DNA from: Batkoa obscura
Taxonomy: Eukaryota; Entomophthoromycota; Entomophthoromycetes; Entomophthorales; Batkoaceae
DNA: 64,000 nt
Assembly: GCA_030770535.1 (NCBI GenBank)
Contig: JASVEC010000015.1
Location: 930,001 to 994,000 of the forward strand
Direction: 5' to 3'
Each line of letters opens with the position of its first letter. Within the stretch, counting starts at the first letter, position 1. Positions 1 to 11,227 of this stretch are shown one piece after another. Both the position numbers and the translations under genes were made by a program. The notes under the pieces were generated by a model. That model made no database searches and was not told the origin of the DNA. It saw only the letters and a program-made list of their open reading frames with translations.

Positions 1-1774
1 AGTGGATATGGGGATTGGTAGAATGGTGAGTTTATTATTTTAATAATAATAATATGTAATGAATAAAATATCGGATATTAATAAATTAATTTGATTATTT
101 TTTAGGGGTTAAAACAAATTAAGAAATGTACATATACAGATAAAGATTTTTGTGTATTAGAAGATGAAGAATCGGATGGTAATTAATTATATCATTTAAT
201 GTAGAACTTGTTATTAATCCATTTATAACTTTAATATAATAGAAGGACAATATGTTAATTTATTAAAAAATCCAGAACGGTTTACAGGTTATGGGGGTGA
301 CTCCGCAGCCCAAGTTTGGAAAGCAATATATGAAGAAAACTGTTTTAATTTTTTAAATGAAAAAGAAAATTCATTAACATCAAACTTAATGTCCAATGAT
401 TTATTGATGGGATTATGTAAAGAAAAAAGAATCTTTTATAGATTGATTTCAGGTGAGTGTTAAGAGATAAATACTATTATAATATTGTAATTGTATTATT
501 AATTATTAATTTTGTCTTAGGTTTACATGCTTCCATTTCAACTCATATTTGTTCAGATATTATAATACAAAAACAGAATCTTGGGTAAATTAAATTTCTA
601 CTTTTTATCAATATTTTGAATTCAAATATGAACTTTATTAATATAAGTAATTAGGAACCTAATTTAGAATGTTTTATAAGTCGAGTCGGTTCTCATCCCG
701 ATAGATTAGAAAATATGTATTTTAATTATATGTTGCTATTAAGAGCAGTAACTAAAGTTACTAAATATTTGGAAAATTATCAATATTGTTCATTGGACCA
801 AGAACAAAATTCAAGTATTAAGGTAAGTACTATTAAGAATAGAGAGTTAGTTGATGTAATAGAAATATTAATCTAATTTCAAAACTATAGGAGTTATTAA
901 GTAATATCAAAACCCATGCTAAAAATTGTCCAGCTACTTTTGATGAGAACAATCTTTTTGTTAATAAAGATGCTAAAGTAAGTATTATTATTATTAATTA
1001 ATTCTTTTTTTATTAGTAATTTTTACCTTATATTAAATCTAGCTCCTTAAAACCGAATTTAAACAACATTTTCGAAATATCTCACAAGTCATGGATTGTA
1101 TTGGTTGTCAAAAATGTCGATTATGGGGTAAAATTCAAACTGGAGGTAAATTCCAAATTATAGTTATAATAATTAAACGAACATTTATTAACCTTCTTTA
1201 TTTTTAATTTAGGTTTTGGTACTGCCTTAAAAATATTATTTTCTTATGAAGAAAAGAGTTTGAAGTAAGTGAAGAATTTCAATCTATTTTTTATAGAATT
1301 GTATTAATATATTTATTTATTTATTTATGTGTATAGTCCTAAAAGAAATCCGGATTTATTTAAAAAAACAGAAATTGTAGCTTTATTTAATACCTTTGGT
1401 AGATTAGCTGAATCTATTGCATCCGTGGAAATGTTTAGAGAGATGTATTTGAAGAAATATAATTTTGAAAAAGATGAAAAGAAGACTTCAAAGAAAGAAA
1501 ATGGATATGAAAAAAAGACTCAAAAGAGTGAAGATGTAAAAGAAAATAAGAGGACGATAGTGAATATGGTTTTGAAAAGAAAGATGTCAATAAGAATGAA
1601 AGTAATCAAAATATGAAAGATGAAACTACGATGGACAAAAAGAATAGTTCTATTTATAGTCAAGTGATTCATTTTATTCTGAATTCACTTGAATCAACTA
1701 TGGACTATGTTGATTCAAGAATTCCCACTTTAAAATATTATCGTAATCTTTGGATTAAATCTATACTTAGTTAA
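1..1774 (+). CDS. ERO1: Ero1 endoplasmic reticulum thiol oxidase (5' end outside window)
   Basis: Ero1 is the ER-lumen FAD oxidase that reoxidises protein disulfide isomerase and drives disulfide formation. Nine exon pieces can be joined: about <1-25, 106-178, 243-452, 521-584, 655-822, 891-977, 1043-1145, 1213-1264 and 1337-1774. They encode the family landmarks in order: [43 protein letters not shown], the active-site [13 protein letters not shown] (CxxCxxC) and GTALKILF. The start codon and signal peptide lie before base 1. Two reading-frame conflicts are present. At the 584/655 junction, two bases are left over but the next exon must start in phase 0. Near 1550-1556, the frame changes inside a Lys/Glu-rich linker. 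Each would be resolved by one extra base. Sequencing indels seem likelier than a pseudogene, because every conserved motif is intact. The gene is convergent with VPS37. Confidence 0.93.
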
Positions 1775-2080
1775 TTTGACACTATTCTTATACTTCATAT
1801 CTTATTTTTGTTTTTTAAATAAAATTCAATTTCTTATTTTATTGATTTAATAGTTAAATTAATTTTATTAATGTTAATATTAATAAAAATAGGAAGAAAT
1901 AAAAAATATTTAATTTATTATTATTATTATTATTATTAAACTTCTTTAAATTAATTTATTAAAACTTTAGTTAACTTTAATACAGTAACTTATTATCAAC
2001 ATCGAAAAATCTTCCATTAATAATAAACCCCTTATTAACCTACCTCCTCCTTCTTATCTTCTCTCCTTCCACTTTCTTCT
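1775..2080. other. AT-rich convergent spacer
   Basis: This is the shared 3' region between ERO1 and VPS37. It holds only A/T-rich sequence, including a short TTA/ATT microsatellite near 1917-1937. I see no gene in it. Confidence 0.6.
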
Positions 2081-2771
2081 TTATCTCAAAAAGGAAATTG
2101 GATTCTCATTTAAATCAACTGTTTTCAAATGATTACTATTTTGTAATAAAATATCATAATGATGATATTCCGTTCTTAATTTTTTATATTCTTGTAAATA
2201 AGCTTCCATTTCCATATTTCCATTTAAAAATTGCTCACTTAATTCCATAGCTTTTTGATCTAAATTACTTTTTTCTTGTTTTAATTTTGGGATATATTGT
2301 TTTGGATTATATTTCTATAATAGACAAATGAATTAATAAATATGTTATGTTATTATTATCATTATTGTTGTTAACTAGGATATTGTAATATTAATAACTT
2401 ACACTACTCAATTCAGATTCTCTTCTTTTTAACATTTGAAACTTGTGTTCTAGTTCTTCAATCACTTGTCCTTTTTGATTAATCGCTTCTTTTAAACTTA
2501 GGTATTTTCCTTCCATTGATAAATTATCCACTATATAGAAATAAACTCATTAATATCAAAATATTAAAATTGGTTTATTAATTTAAGATAATCTAAAAAA
2601 ATAAGATATACTTACTAGCTAATTCTTCGTTACCTAATTGAAAATCTTGTAAATTAATTCTTTGATTAATGACTTCAGGTAAAGAATTAAAATATTCTAA
2701 AAATTCGGATTCAATAGTTAATAAAGTAAATAATTCATCCGAACTATTTTTACAATAAAAAGCAAATTATT

Positions 2772-2806
<35 letters not shown>

Positions 2807-3165
2807 TTTCTTTCTATTACTTCTTTTATTAATTATTGAAATCTGAAGTTAGAAATAGAAAGGAGAAATTAAAAAATTATCTTAAATTACCTTTTAGACG
2901 TTATACTAGGAAAAAAGGTAGATATAGCTTCTTGTAATTGTAATGGATTTCGATGTTCTCTTTCAGTATCTACTTCTCTAGCTGATGCTGAATTGAGGTT
3001 ATTAGCGTAATTAGAATTATGACTTGTAGTTGGATTATTATAATTGGAACTTTGATTAGATGTTGGATGACTATTGTAATTGAGGTCTTGACTTGTATTG
3101 GGGTTAGGGTTATAGTTCGGATTTTGATATATGTTGACAGTTGGATTAGTATTATTATAACTCAT
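2081..3165 (-). CDS. VPS37: ESCRT-I subunit Vps37 (Mod(r) domain)
   Basis: This is a subunit of ESCRT-I, the endosomal complex (with Vps23 and Vps28) that sorts ubiquitinated cargo into multivesicular bodies. Four exons (3165-2891, 2743-2616, 2530-2403, 2314-2081) splice in phase to 254 residues. The first ~90 residues are low complexity, rich in Asn/Pro/Ser/Tyr. The rest is a helical Mod(r) domain: a LTIESEFLEYFNSLPEV stretch, then GNEELAMDNLSMEGKY, a long coiled coil, and the typical FLNGNMEMEAYLQEYKKLR segment near the C terminus. The pattern of "L..F...LPEV" followed by "NEELA..N" is what identifies Vps37. It is divergent with the RagC gene 227 bp away. No N-terminal UEV-like domain is seen. 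Confidence 0.85.
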
Positions 3166-3393
3166 TTTTATTTTAATTGCTAGTTTTGTTGTTAGTCAAT
3201 AATGAAGAGATAAATAAAATCTAAAAATCAATATGATATCTTTATCTTAGTTTAAAATTTCAATTTATAAATTGATGAAAAGAATGAGTAGAATGATTTA
3301 ATTTGAAGTCATAAGTGAAATGAATTAAAATTCAACAAAATTATAAATGAGGATTTATTTATTTTACTCAATTTTTTTAAATAAATTAAAATA

Positions 3394-3893
3394 ATGAATA
3401 ATTATCCAAAGGTAAAAAATAAATATATTTTAATATTAAATTAATTAATTTCTATTTTTATTGTTATTTAACAGCATTTTTATGACGATGAAGAAGATTA
3501 TCCAAGTCAATCTTATTATGGTGATAATGGGTAACATTAAATTAAATAAAATTTGTTTTTATAAAATAAAAATTAAACTTTTTTATTATCAGTTTCGATA
3601 ATGATTTTATCAACTCAGAAATATTAGAAGATAACTCAGAAACCAATATAACAAGTAATAATAATCAACGTTTATTATTAATGGGCTTAAGAAGGTAATA
3701 AAACAATTGATTTCAATAATTTCAATTTAAAATTGATTTTATTACTGATAGGAGTGGCAAATCTTCCATATTTCAAGTGGTATTTCATAAAATGGGGCCA
3801 AATGAAACTTTATTTTTAGAATCTACATCTAAAGTAACTAAAGATAATATAACGTAAGTATATTTTATAATAAATAATAATAATAATAATAAG

Positions 3894-3924
<31 letters not shown>

Positions 3925-4944
3925 TATAGTTCTTTTATTAACTTTCAAGTATGGGATTTTCCAGGTCAATTAGATTATTTTGATGGTGAATTTGATGCAG
4001 AAAGTATATTTTCAGGTGTCGGTGCTTTAGTTTTTGTTATTGATGCACAAGTAAGTAAATAGAATACAAATAGTGACTATTTTTTAAACTATTATATTGA
4101 TTAATATTCCTTTATACAGGATGATTATTTAGAATCTTTAACTAAACTGCATGACACAGTAATTCATGCATATAATGTGAATCCAGATATAGCATTTGAA
4201 GTATTTGTACATAAAGTAGATGGGTTATCAGATGATTATAAAATAGATTTACAACGAGATATTCAACAAAGAGTATTAGATGAATTAGCTGATGTTGGTT
4301 TAGAAAATATACCTTTAGCATTTTATCTTACTTCAATTTATGATCATTCAATATTTGAAGCATTTTCTAAAGTCATACAAAAAATGATACGACAACTACC
4401 AACATTAGAAAATTTGTTAAATATATTATGTTCCAATTCGGGTATTGAAAAAGCTTATTTATTTGATATTACATCAAAGATTTATCTTGCTACTGATTCA
4501 TCCCCAGTTGATATGCAATCATATGAAATTTGTTCGGATATGATTGATGTAGTTATTGATTTAACTTCAATTTATAAGTAAGTTTATAAGTTCATCATTT
4601 TATTTTTATTATTTGTTATTTATTATTTATTTGATTTTATAAGTATCCCACCAACTTCACGTATAACTAGTTCCGATGAAGAAAATGGAATTCAATACTC
4701 TAGTGTTTCTAGTAAAGAAGCATATTCATCTATTCAATTGAATAACGGTTTGGTATTATATTTTCGAGTGATTAATCCATTTTTAGCGTTAGTTTGTTTA
4801 CTTCGTCAGGATGCTTTTGAAAAGAGAGGTTTAATTGATTATAACTTTCAATGTTTTAAACAAGCTATTTTACAAGTTATTGAAGTCCGAAATTTAGGTG
4901 TGAATGTAATAAGTGATCAAGATGGTTTTGGCTTACAAAGTTAG
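3394..4944 (+). CDS. GTR2: Rag GTPase Gtr2/RagC-type subunit
   Basis: RagC/D-type GTPases pair with Gtr1/RagA on the vacuole or lysosome and signal amino-acid sufficiency to TORC1. Seven exons (3394-3411, 3475-3530, 3593-3694, 3752-3853, 3930-4050, 4120-4577, 4644-4944) splice in phase to 385 residues. The P-loop GLRRSGKSS is followed by [17 protein letters not shown], the switch II motif [10 protein letters not shown], the [10 protein letters not shown] base-recognition region and the roadblock C-terminal domain with [10 protein letters not shown] and [13 protein letters not shown]. These stretches are almost identical to animal RagC rather than RagA. The acidic N-terminal ~35 residues are variable. 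A short acidic, Asn-rich insert precedes the last exon's [10 protein letters not shown]. The product fills the usual family length. Confidence 0.95.
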
Positions 4945-5195
4945 TCAATATATAACAAATTATCGAATTTGAATATTTAAAAAGGAAGACTTTTTAATAA
5001 TTCAAGAGACAAATAAATAAAATAAGCTTTTTAATTTTGAAATTTAAGTTGAAATATTAAAAGGAATTGATTTTTAAAATTAAAATAAGTTCAATTATTT
5101 TATTTAATAAAAATATAAAAATACTAAAATTTCTTTTTATATAATATTTAACTTGCTCATTTATTAAACTAATTAATTAATTAAAAGTAAACTAA

Positions 5196-7026
5196 TTAAT
5201 AATTACTTATTATTAATATTAGAATTCCCATTACAGTTGCTCCTAATAAATTCGGTTTTCCCATTATTGCTGAACTACTAATCAAATAATCATAATTCAT
5301 ACCTAATTCCAATACCAATGGAGGAGGTGAGTAATTAGTAACTTGCCATAAATAACATTTATCAAAACTCAATGGCAATGAGGTAATGTTTTGTCTATTT
5401 GTACCTTTAGGACAATTCAATATTTCATTATTAATCATTAATTCTCTCCCATCTAAAGCAGATTGAGTAGCTATCCAAGAAACCATAGTATCTAAGGAAC
5501 ACTGAGAGTATTTACCTGTAGGAAAATTCAATTGAGAACAATCTCGATTTTTACATAATTCTGTTACGGTTTGATAAGCTTGTTTTGGGGTAATTCCTTT
5601 TGTAATTGATTTACATGGAGATTGAAGATTCACACAATTACATACTTGTTGATTTGGTTTATTAGGTGGTTGAAGTTTAATACTAGTATCACATGATGTG
5701 TTTTTAGTTTCTATTTTATAGGATGAGAGTTTAGTAGAATCCTAAAATATAATTAAGTTAATATTTATTAAATTAAATACTAAATATTAAATATGATTAC
5801 TTTTGGTGGATATGATTTCCAGGTATTTGTTAACCTAAAATAGGACGGGAATAAAGTAATATCTTTTTCAATATGTCTAACAATTCCAGTTCCAGAACTA
5901 CCTTCTTTTAATTCATAAACAAAACCACCAGAGAGATGATCAACTATAGGAGCTTTACCTAATTCATTAAACTATAGTTGATTAAAATATATTAATGACT
6001 CTGTTTTTTTGTATGATTATAAATTACAAATTACCATATCAAAAGTTCTAGTATCTGAATCATCACAACCAATTTCACTGAAAAATAAAGGCACTGGATA
6101 TGAATTCCATGGAAATGTATCGAAATCAACACTATTTGGTAACTTTAATTTGTTACACATATTTAAAGAACTGAAAGATATGAAATCAGGCTATTTTAAT
6201 ATACATATTAATATTTGAAGAGATATTAAATTTAATAAGTTAAAACTTACTCTTGTATCGCTATTGTCTTCAGGACAAGTAAAATAATTAGTATAGCTAT
6301 CTAATTTTTGTTTTAAATCACTACGAACAGATAAACCAATTATTGGCAAACTTTTCAAATCTTTAACATTTTTACTTTGTTCTTTAATAATCCCTTTAGT
6401 ATCTCTAATTATAGCTTTACTAATACTTAAACTAGTTTCATAATTATCTTCTGATTTCAATAACTCTTTAGATTCAAAGCCTGCAATAAACCCCATGAAA
6501 TTGGAATATTTTAAAAATTCTTGAACTATTAATTCCATAGAAGAATAATCATCCACCCCATAAACACTATTCATTTTCTCATCTCGAGTAGCTATTGTAT
6601 TCATACCTAATACTACTTGAATCTTATATTTCTTAAATATATTCATACATTGACTATGATCTTTTTTAGCATCTATCTAAAAATAAAATATTAATAAAAA
6701 TTCATTTCAAATTTATTGAAAAAAGTTTTTACCGAATAAACTAACACAGCGTTGGCCCCAATATCCGAAGTTAACTTAGCATAATAATTACATAAACTTT
6801 CATCTAAAGTTAATGGATCGACATCTATTTCAAATCGATGTTGATATACTAAACCTTTGATAAAAAATCGACTACCATCTTGTTGATTAAAAAAATAATT
6901 TCCTTTGATAATAACTTCTCTTTCTGGTATATTTACTTGTGATGCTGAAGTTGAAGAGTTGGTATTTTGACTTTTTATTATGATACAAAATAATAGACAA
7001 GAAACTATTTGAATGATGGATAACAT
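5196..7026 (-). CDS. divergent GH72 (Gas/Gel) GPI-anchored glucanosyltransferase relative
   Basis: GH72 enzymes elongate beta-1,3-glucan at the plasma membrane and cell wall. Five exons (7026-6733, 6676-6251, 6190-6035, 5971-5801, 5741-5196) splice in phase to 530 residues. There is an N-terminal signal peptide (about residues 1-19), a GH72 domain (about 35-330), a Cys-rich X8/CBM43-like region (CNCVNLQSPC, about 375-460) and a hydrophobic GPI-attachment tail. The nucleophile Glu is kept in FFSEIGC (about E279). The acid/base Glu survives (about E166), but the nearly universal Asn before it is Phe: AGFES where the family has GNE. The family NxYSWCG segment and the NxIRVY strand are also poorly conserved. 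It may therefore have altered or no transglycosylase activity. It is convergent with GTR2. Confidence 0.82.
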
Positions 7027-8093
7027 TGAAGAATATATTTATATAGATTGGAATTAATTAAATATTTATTATATTATTTATTTATTTTATTTTATTTTGT
7101 TAGTAATAAGTAAAATTAAGTGAATTAATTATATTAAGGATAAGGAGATATTATTCCTTCCTTTCAATTTAAAAATATTAAAAAATCAATAACAGCTTAT
7201 GATTAAATTGTACAAATAATTTCTATTCAATTTGATTGATGAATTGAATTTGAATGGTATCAAAAACAAAACCTTTTTTTCAACTAATCATAGCATCAAA
7301 ATAGCTGTAATAGCTCAATTATTGGTTAAAAGTGACAAAATAAAACCAATTCGAACAATGTGCTCATTGACCGGTTTTAGCTAATGGATTTAATCTATTG
7401 GATTAATTTGGAAATTTGTTTGTGGGTTCAACCAATCATAATGAAAACAATTAATTAATAATACCAGTATACTATTAATTTGGTAAAGTTAATTGATTGA
7501 AATGAAATTAATTAATATTACTATTATTTTTAAATATTTAATTTGATATGATTTTTAAATATTTAATTTGATATGATTTTTAAATATTGATGAATGGGAC
7601 TGAGGATTCTATTGTATGTAGCAATGAAAGAAGAACTGAAGGTTTAGTTGTGTTTTATTCTTGGATTACAATATGCTTTAAGTTTATAGAAAATGTATAA
7701 ATATTTAAAATAGAGATGGACTAAATTATTACGCTTGAGAAGTATATGTAAATGAGTTAAATTATATTAATCATTTATATTAAGTAAATTAAAATAAATT
7801 TGATAAAGTTTATTTAACTAGAATCATTATAAAAAATATTATTTTGTAAAAGTCAGACTGTTCAAAATAATAATAATTTTGAATCAGATAAATGGATTCA
7901 TTTATAAAATGTATAAAAACTAAATCCATTTGTTTATATGAAAAACAAAAGTTTGACTAAAAAGTTCCAAAGCTACAGAATTCAATAAAAAAGCAAAATT
8001 CCTATCAATAACATTACTTTAATTTAAGTAAAAAATTAAAAATAACATTAAGATTGTCCAGATCCATCATCTCATTATTCCACCATTCTCTGT
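7027..8093. other. AT-rich spacer without recognisable gene
   Basis: This region lies upstream of the GH72 gene and downstream of the CREST-like gene. Apart from a short tandem repeat listed separately, I see only AT-rich noncoding sequence and no conserved ORF on either strand. Confidence 0.5.
7526..7588. repeat. 25-bp tandem repeat, about 2.5 units
   Basis: A 25-base AT-rich unit (ATTTTTAAATATTTAATTTG plus ATATG) occurs at 7526-7550 and 7551-7575, with a partial third unit to 7588. The two full units are identical, so the duplication looks recent. Confidence 0.85.
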
Positions 8094-9058
8094 TTAACTT
8101 AAACACAACTGCTGGCCTAAATAATAGAGATATAACCCTCCAAAAAAATGCCAACAAGAATGGGTAGGAGCTACACCTTTTCTATCAATAATAAAACAAG
8201 AAATACCAATTATTCCAGTCACTAAAGCTTTATAATACCCTAATTGTAACATACAATAAAAATTCGTTGGTAATACTAAGGCAAAGATAATGAGTGATGT
8301 AGTGGCTGTATCTTCCCAAAATTTTATAAAGATAAGGGTAGTAAAAGCTAATGCTGAGCCCCAGATGATTGGGGAATTTTCGATAGGATAAGTGGTGGGA
8401 TTTTTACCTAAAAGGGCGAAAGTGACCTATGAAATGAAATAAAATCTTAGTAAAAGAATCTCAATAATAGAACTAAGGAATAAAAGCTTACCAACACAAC
8501 CATGATTGTAGCAAAAGCAGCATCCGCTGAACTAAATAGTTTATATAAGGTCCAATGATAAGTGAAACTAGATATAGCAGTGATAACCGAAAGTAAAATA
8601 AAACAAGTCATTATTGGATCCATTGTAGTCGATTCAAACTCTAATAATAAATACAATGGGAAGGCAAAAAAGATGGAAGTAATGGTACACCAGAATTCCG
8701 CTATTAAAGAATTTATATTAAAATCTAATATTTATTTTTAAATAATTTAACTTACCAATGGAAGGATGAACATAGTATTTGGATTCCATAGTGACCACTA
8801 CCGCTTTCATAAATAATTTTTCCATAACTGTTAGTTCTGAAGAGTGAAGTTGTTTTAACAATTGTTTATCTTTTATTAGTTCAATTTCATCCTTTTTATG
8901 ACAACTGCAAGAGGAGTTTGTAAGTGACTAGAATAAGATAAAAATTAGTATTTATTTTAGTTGGTATTATGTAATGGTTATGGATGAAGACAAGATGGCG
9001 TTAGTTATAGAAGATATACCTTAAAAAAAGCCAAAAGATTATCAGTATAAGTAGACAT
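8094..9058 (-). CDS. multi-pass membrane protein, CREST-like (possible membrane hydrolase)
   Basis: Four exons (9058-9020, 8927-8756, 8700-8492, 8426-8094) splice in phase to 250 residues. A soluble, Cys-containing N terminus (~70 residues) precedes about seven hydrophobic helices. Polar residues sit inside or next to helices in an arrangement like the CREST superfamily (alkaline ceramidases, PAQR receptors, TMEM8/myomaker): Ser and His in SSFTYHW, an Asp in FIIDRKG, and a paired-His motif HSCWH near the C terminus. In that superfamily such residues bind zinc and hydrolyse lipid amides. The assignment rests on topology and scattered polar residues only, so the substrate and even the enzymatic role are inference. 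An unrelated fungal 7-TM protein remains possible. Confidence 0.6.
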
Positions 9059-10912
9059 TATGAATCAAAGTGAAGTAAATTGCAACTTATAAAATTAGAA
9101 ATATTGAAAAAAAACAAAAGAGTTAATAGTTGATAATAGATTCTTTTTATTCTACTCAATAAATTTATTAGAGTTTTCATATTCATTTCTTTTTTTATTC
9201 AATATTAATAAAACTCCACCTAAACAACCAATCAATTCCCATTTGACCCTTATTTTTTATCTATTTTATTAAATCCCCTCCACACTTTTGTAAGAGAAAT
9301 TTCTTACTTTTAATTTCGATTAAAATTGAACACTACATCAAAAAGTATTTTCATTATAGCCAATTAAAGTGGTTGCTTAGTTTGTTAGAATGCTTCTAAT
9401 TTGAGACTGGTACCATAGATCGTTGTAAGGTTCCTTATTTTGATTTAAAACAACCAATTAATATTAATCTCGGTGGATTTTCAACTGAAATTTAGAGGGA
9501 ACATAAAGATGACCAATTAAATGATTTTAAGCTAATAGTTAAATAAAATAAGTATTATACAATATCAAGAAAATGAATGGTAGTGGGTCTTGTTTAAGAT
9601 AACTTGTGCTCCCAAGGAAGTGGTTTTATTACTGAGAAGTTTGGAATCTTAAAGTGGAAGCTTGGATTTTATTTTCAAATAGTATCTTTTTTTAAGGTGA
9701 AGTTGGAATTATGAGCTTATTTATCATGCCAACTTTTTGATGTGTTGAGTTAAACTTGTGCTTTTTTTAATGAAATTGAAGATACATTTTTGAGACAGTT
9801 GCTATATTTGAAATTTGATGAATTGCTTTTTAATAATTGAAAACACATTTAATAAATAAAAAGAGAAGCTTTTCTAGTTATCAATAACGCAGATGTATTA
9901 TTTTGAAAGTATAAAAAACTTTTGATTTATAATCTATTCATTTTTGTCTTTGATTTGTTTCTTTTGAAGAAACTTTACTATTTGTTGACTATTAAGTAAA
10001 ATGATATTGAATTATAAAAGGTGAGTTTATTATTGAAATAAATCGATAAAATTTGAACAATTAATAATATAGTTTCTGTGGAAAAAAGGGATAAAATTCC
10101 ACGAGTTTCAATTGTTAAATATCATCTAGTCTTAAGTTAACTAGTTTAACCTAATAATTTAAGTTATTAAAAATAACTCTTCTTAGAGTGATTACATTTA
10201 ACACTATGTACACAATATCATTTAATAGAAAACTCTATACCCTAAATTATTGTATTATACCCAAGCTCTATTTTATTTAATAACCCCATTCTTTTTAACA
10301 CTTATTAAAAAAATGGTTGAAACAATTAATTTTAAAAAATTTAAGGGTCACAATCAGAATAAATTATTTTTAAACAATGAGAGTTTATTAAACTATTTTA
10401 TTTAGCAAGGGAAATAAAAGTTGATGGCTTATTATAGAGAGTTTTTAGTATATTGATTTTAATTTTTATAATATATCAGATAGTAGAGACAGAATAATAC
10501 ACTTTTATAAAAAAGAACAATTTAACTATGAATTTTTTGTTAGCTTTTGTCAGTTCAATTTTTTTTTTAGAATTTTTTGAGCATGCTTTTCAACAATGTT
10601 AATTTCAGTCATGTTAGCTTATATAAGAAGTTAGTTTTTAAAAATGATCTTTGAATATTGATATATTTGGGATTTTGATCTCTATTCTAATGATCACATT
10701 ATTACTATATTTTCAAGGGTCTGATATGTTATAATATCTAGAGTAAAATAATTTATAATAACAAATTATAAGACAAAGATTAAATAAAATTATAGTATAG
10801 GGATTTTTATTTTAATTACAATATATGCCAAAGATATAGAAAAAAAGAGATAGAATTGATATATTAGAAAAGCAAAGTATATAACATGAAAAAGTTTCCA
10901 AAGATATAGCAA
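9059..10912. other. long AT-rich intergenic region
   Basis: About 1.85 kb lies between the CREST-like gene's 5' end and the 3' end of the UPF0357 gene. I found no splice-connected ORF, no tRNA and no copy of the small repeat family. It may hold promoter sequence of the CREST-like gene next to 9059. Confidence 0.5.
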
Positions 10913-11227
10913 TTAGTTGCTAGCAATTTCCGATTTTTTAGGAAAGAAACCTGCTTTAGGATCCAAGGGTAAACCAGATATAGGATCAATATTATTTTCA
11001 CAACATTTTTTATAAAAAAGTAATAATCTTGCTTCATCAAAGTCACAAGCATCTTCTTCCATTATGTCTTCCACTAATTCGGAATCTAATCCTCTTTCAT
11101 CGTCATTATTTTTGATGTTATCTTTTAAATTAAAATTAGCACTGTTTAATCCCTTAGCTATATCTTCTTCATAAACGGATCTTCTTCTACGGAAGATTTT
11201 AGGTACCATCATGGTCAAACTTAACAT
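10913..11227 (-). CDS. UPF0357 / DUF2015 family protein
   Basis: This single-exon product has 104 residues. It matches the small fungal UPF0357 (DUF2015) family by an ordered set of motifs: GLNSANFNLKDNI, then ERGLD, the DFDEARLL helix, and the C-terminal "NNIDP..GLPLDPKAGFF" where the family usually has NGIGPDGxPxDPK. The molecular function of the family is not known to me. Many family members have an N-terminal membrane helix. Here the N terminus is only MLSLTMMVPKIF followed by four Arg, so either the anchor is lost or an upstream exon was missed. I keep the ATG at 11227, since the upstream sequence offers no clear exon. Confidence 0.78.
   Translation of the reverse strand: MLSLTMMVPKIFRRRRSVYEEDIAKGLNSANFNLKDNIKNNDDERGLDSELVEDIMEEDACDFDEARLLLFYKKCCENNIDPISGLPLDPKAGFFPKKSEIASN

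Noticed and set aside
10864-11052. Minus-strand ORF overlapping the UPF0357 gene in another frame
   Set aside because: It overlaps the conserved DUF2015 frame and has no motif of its own.
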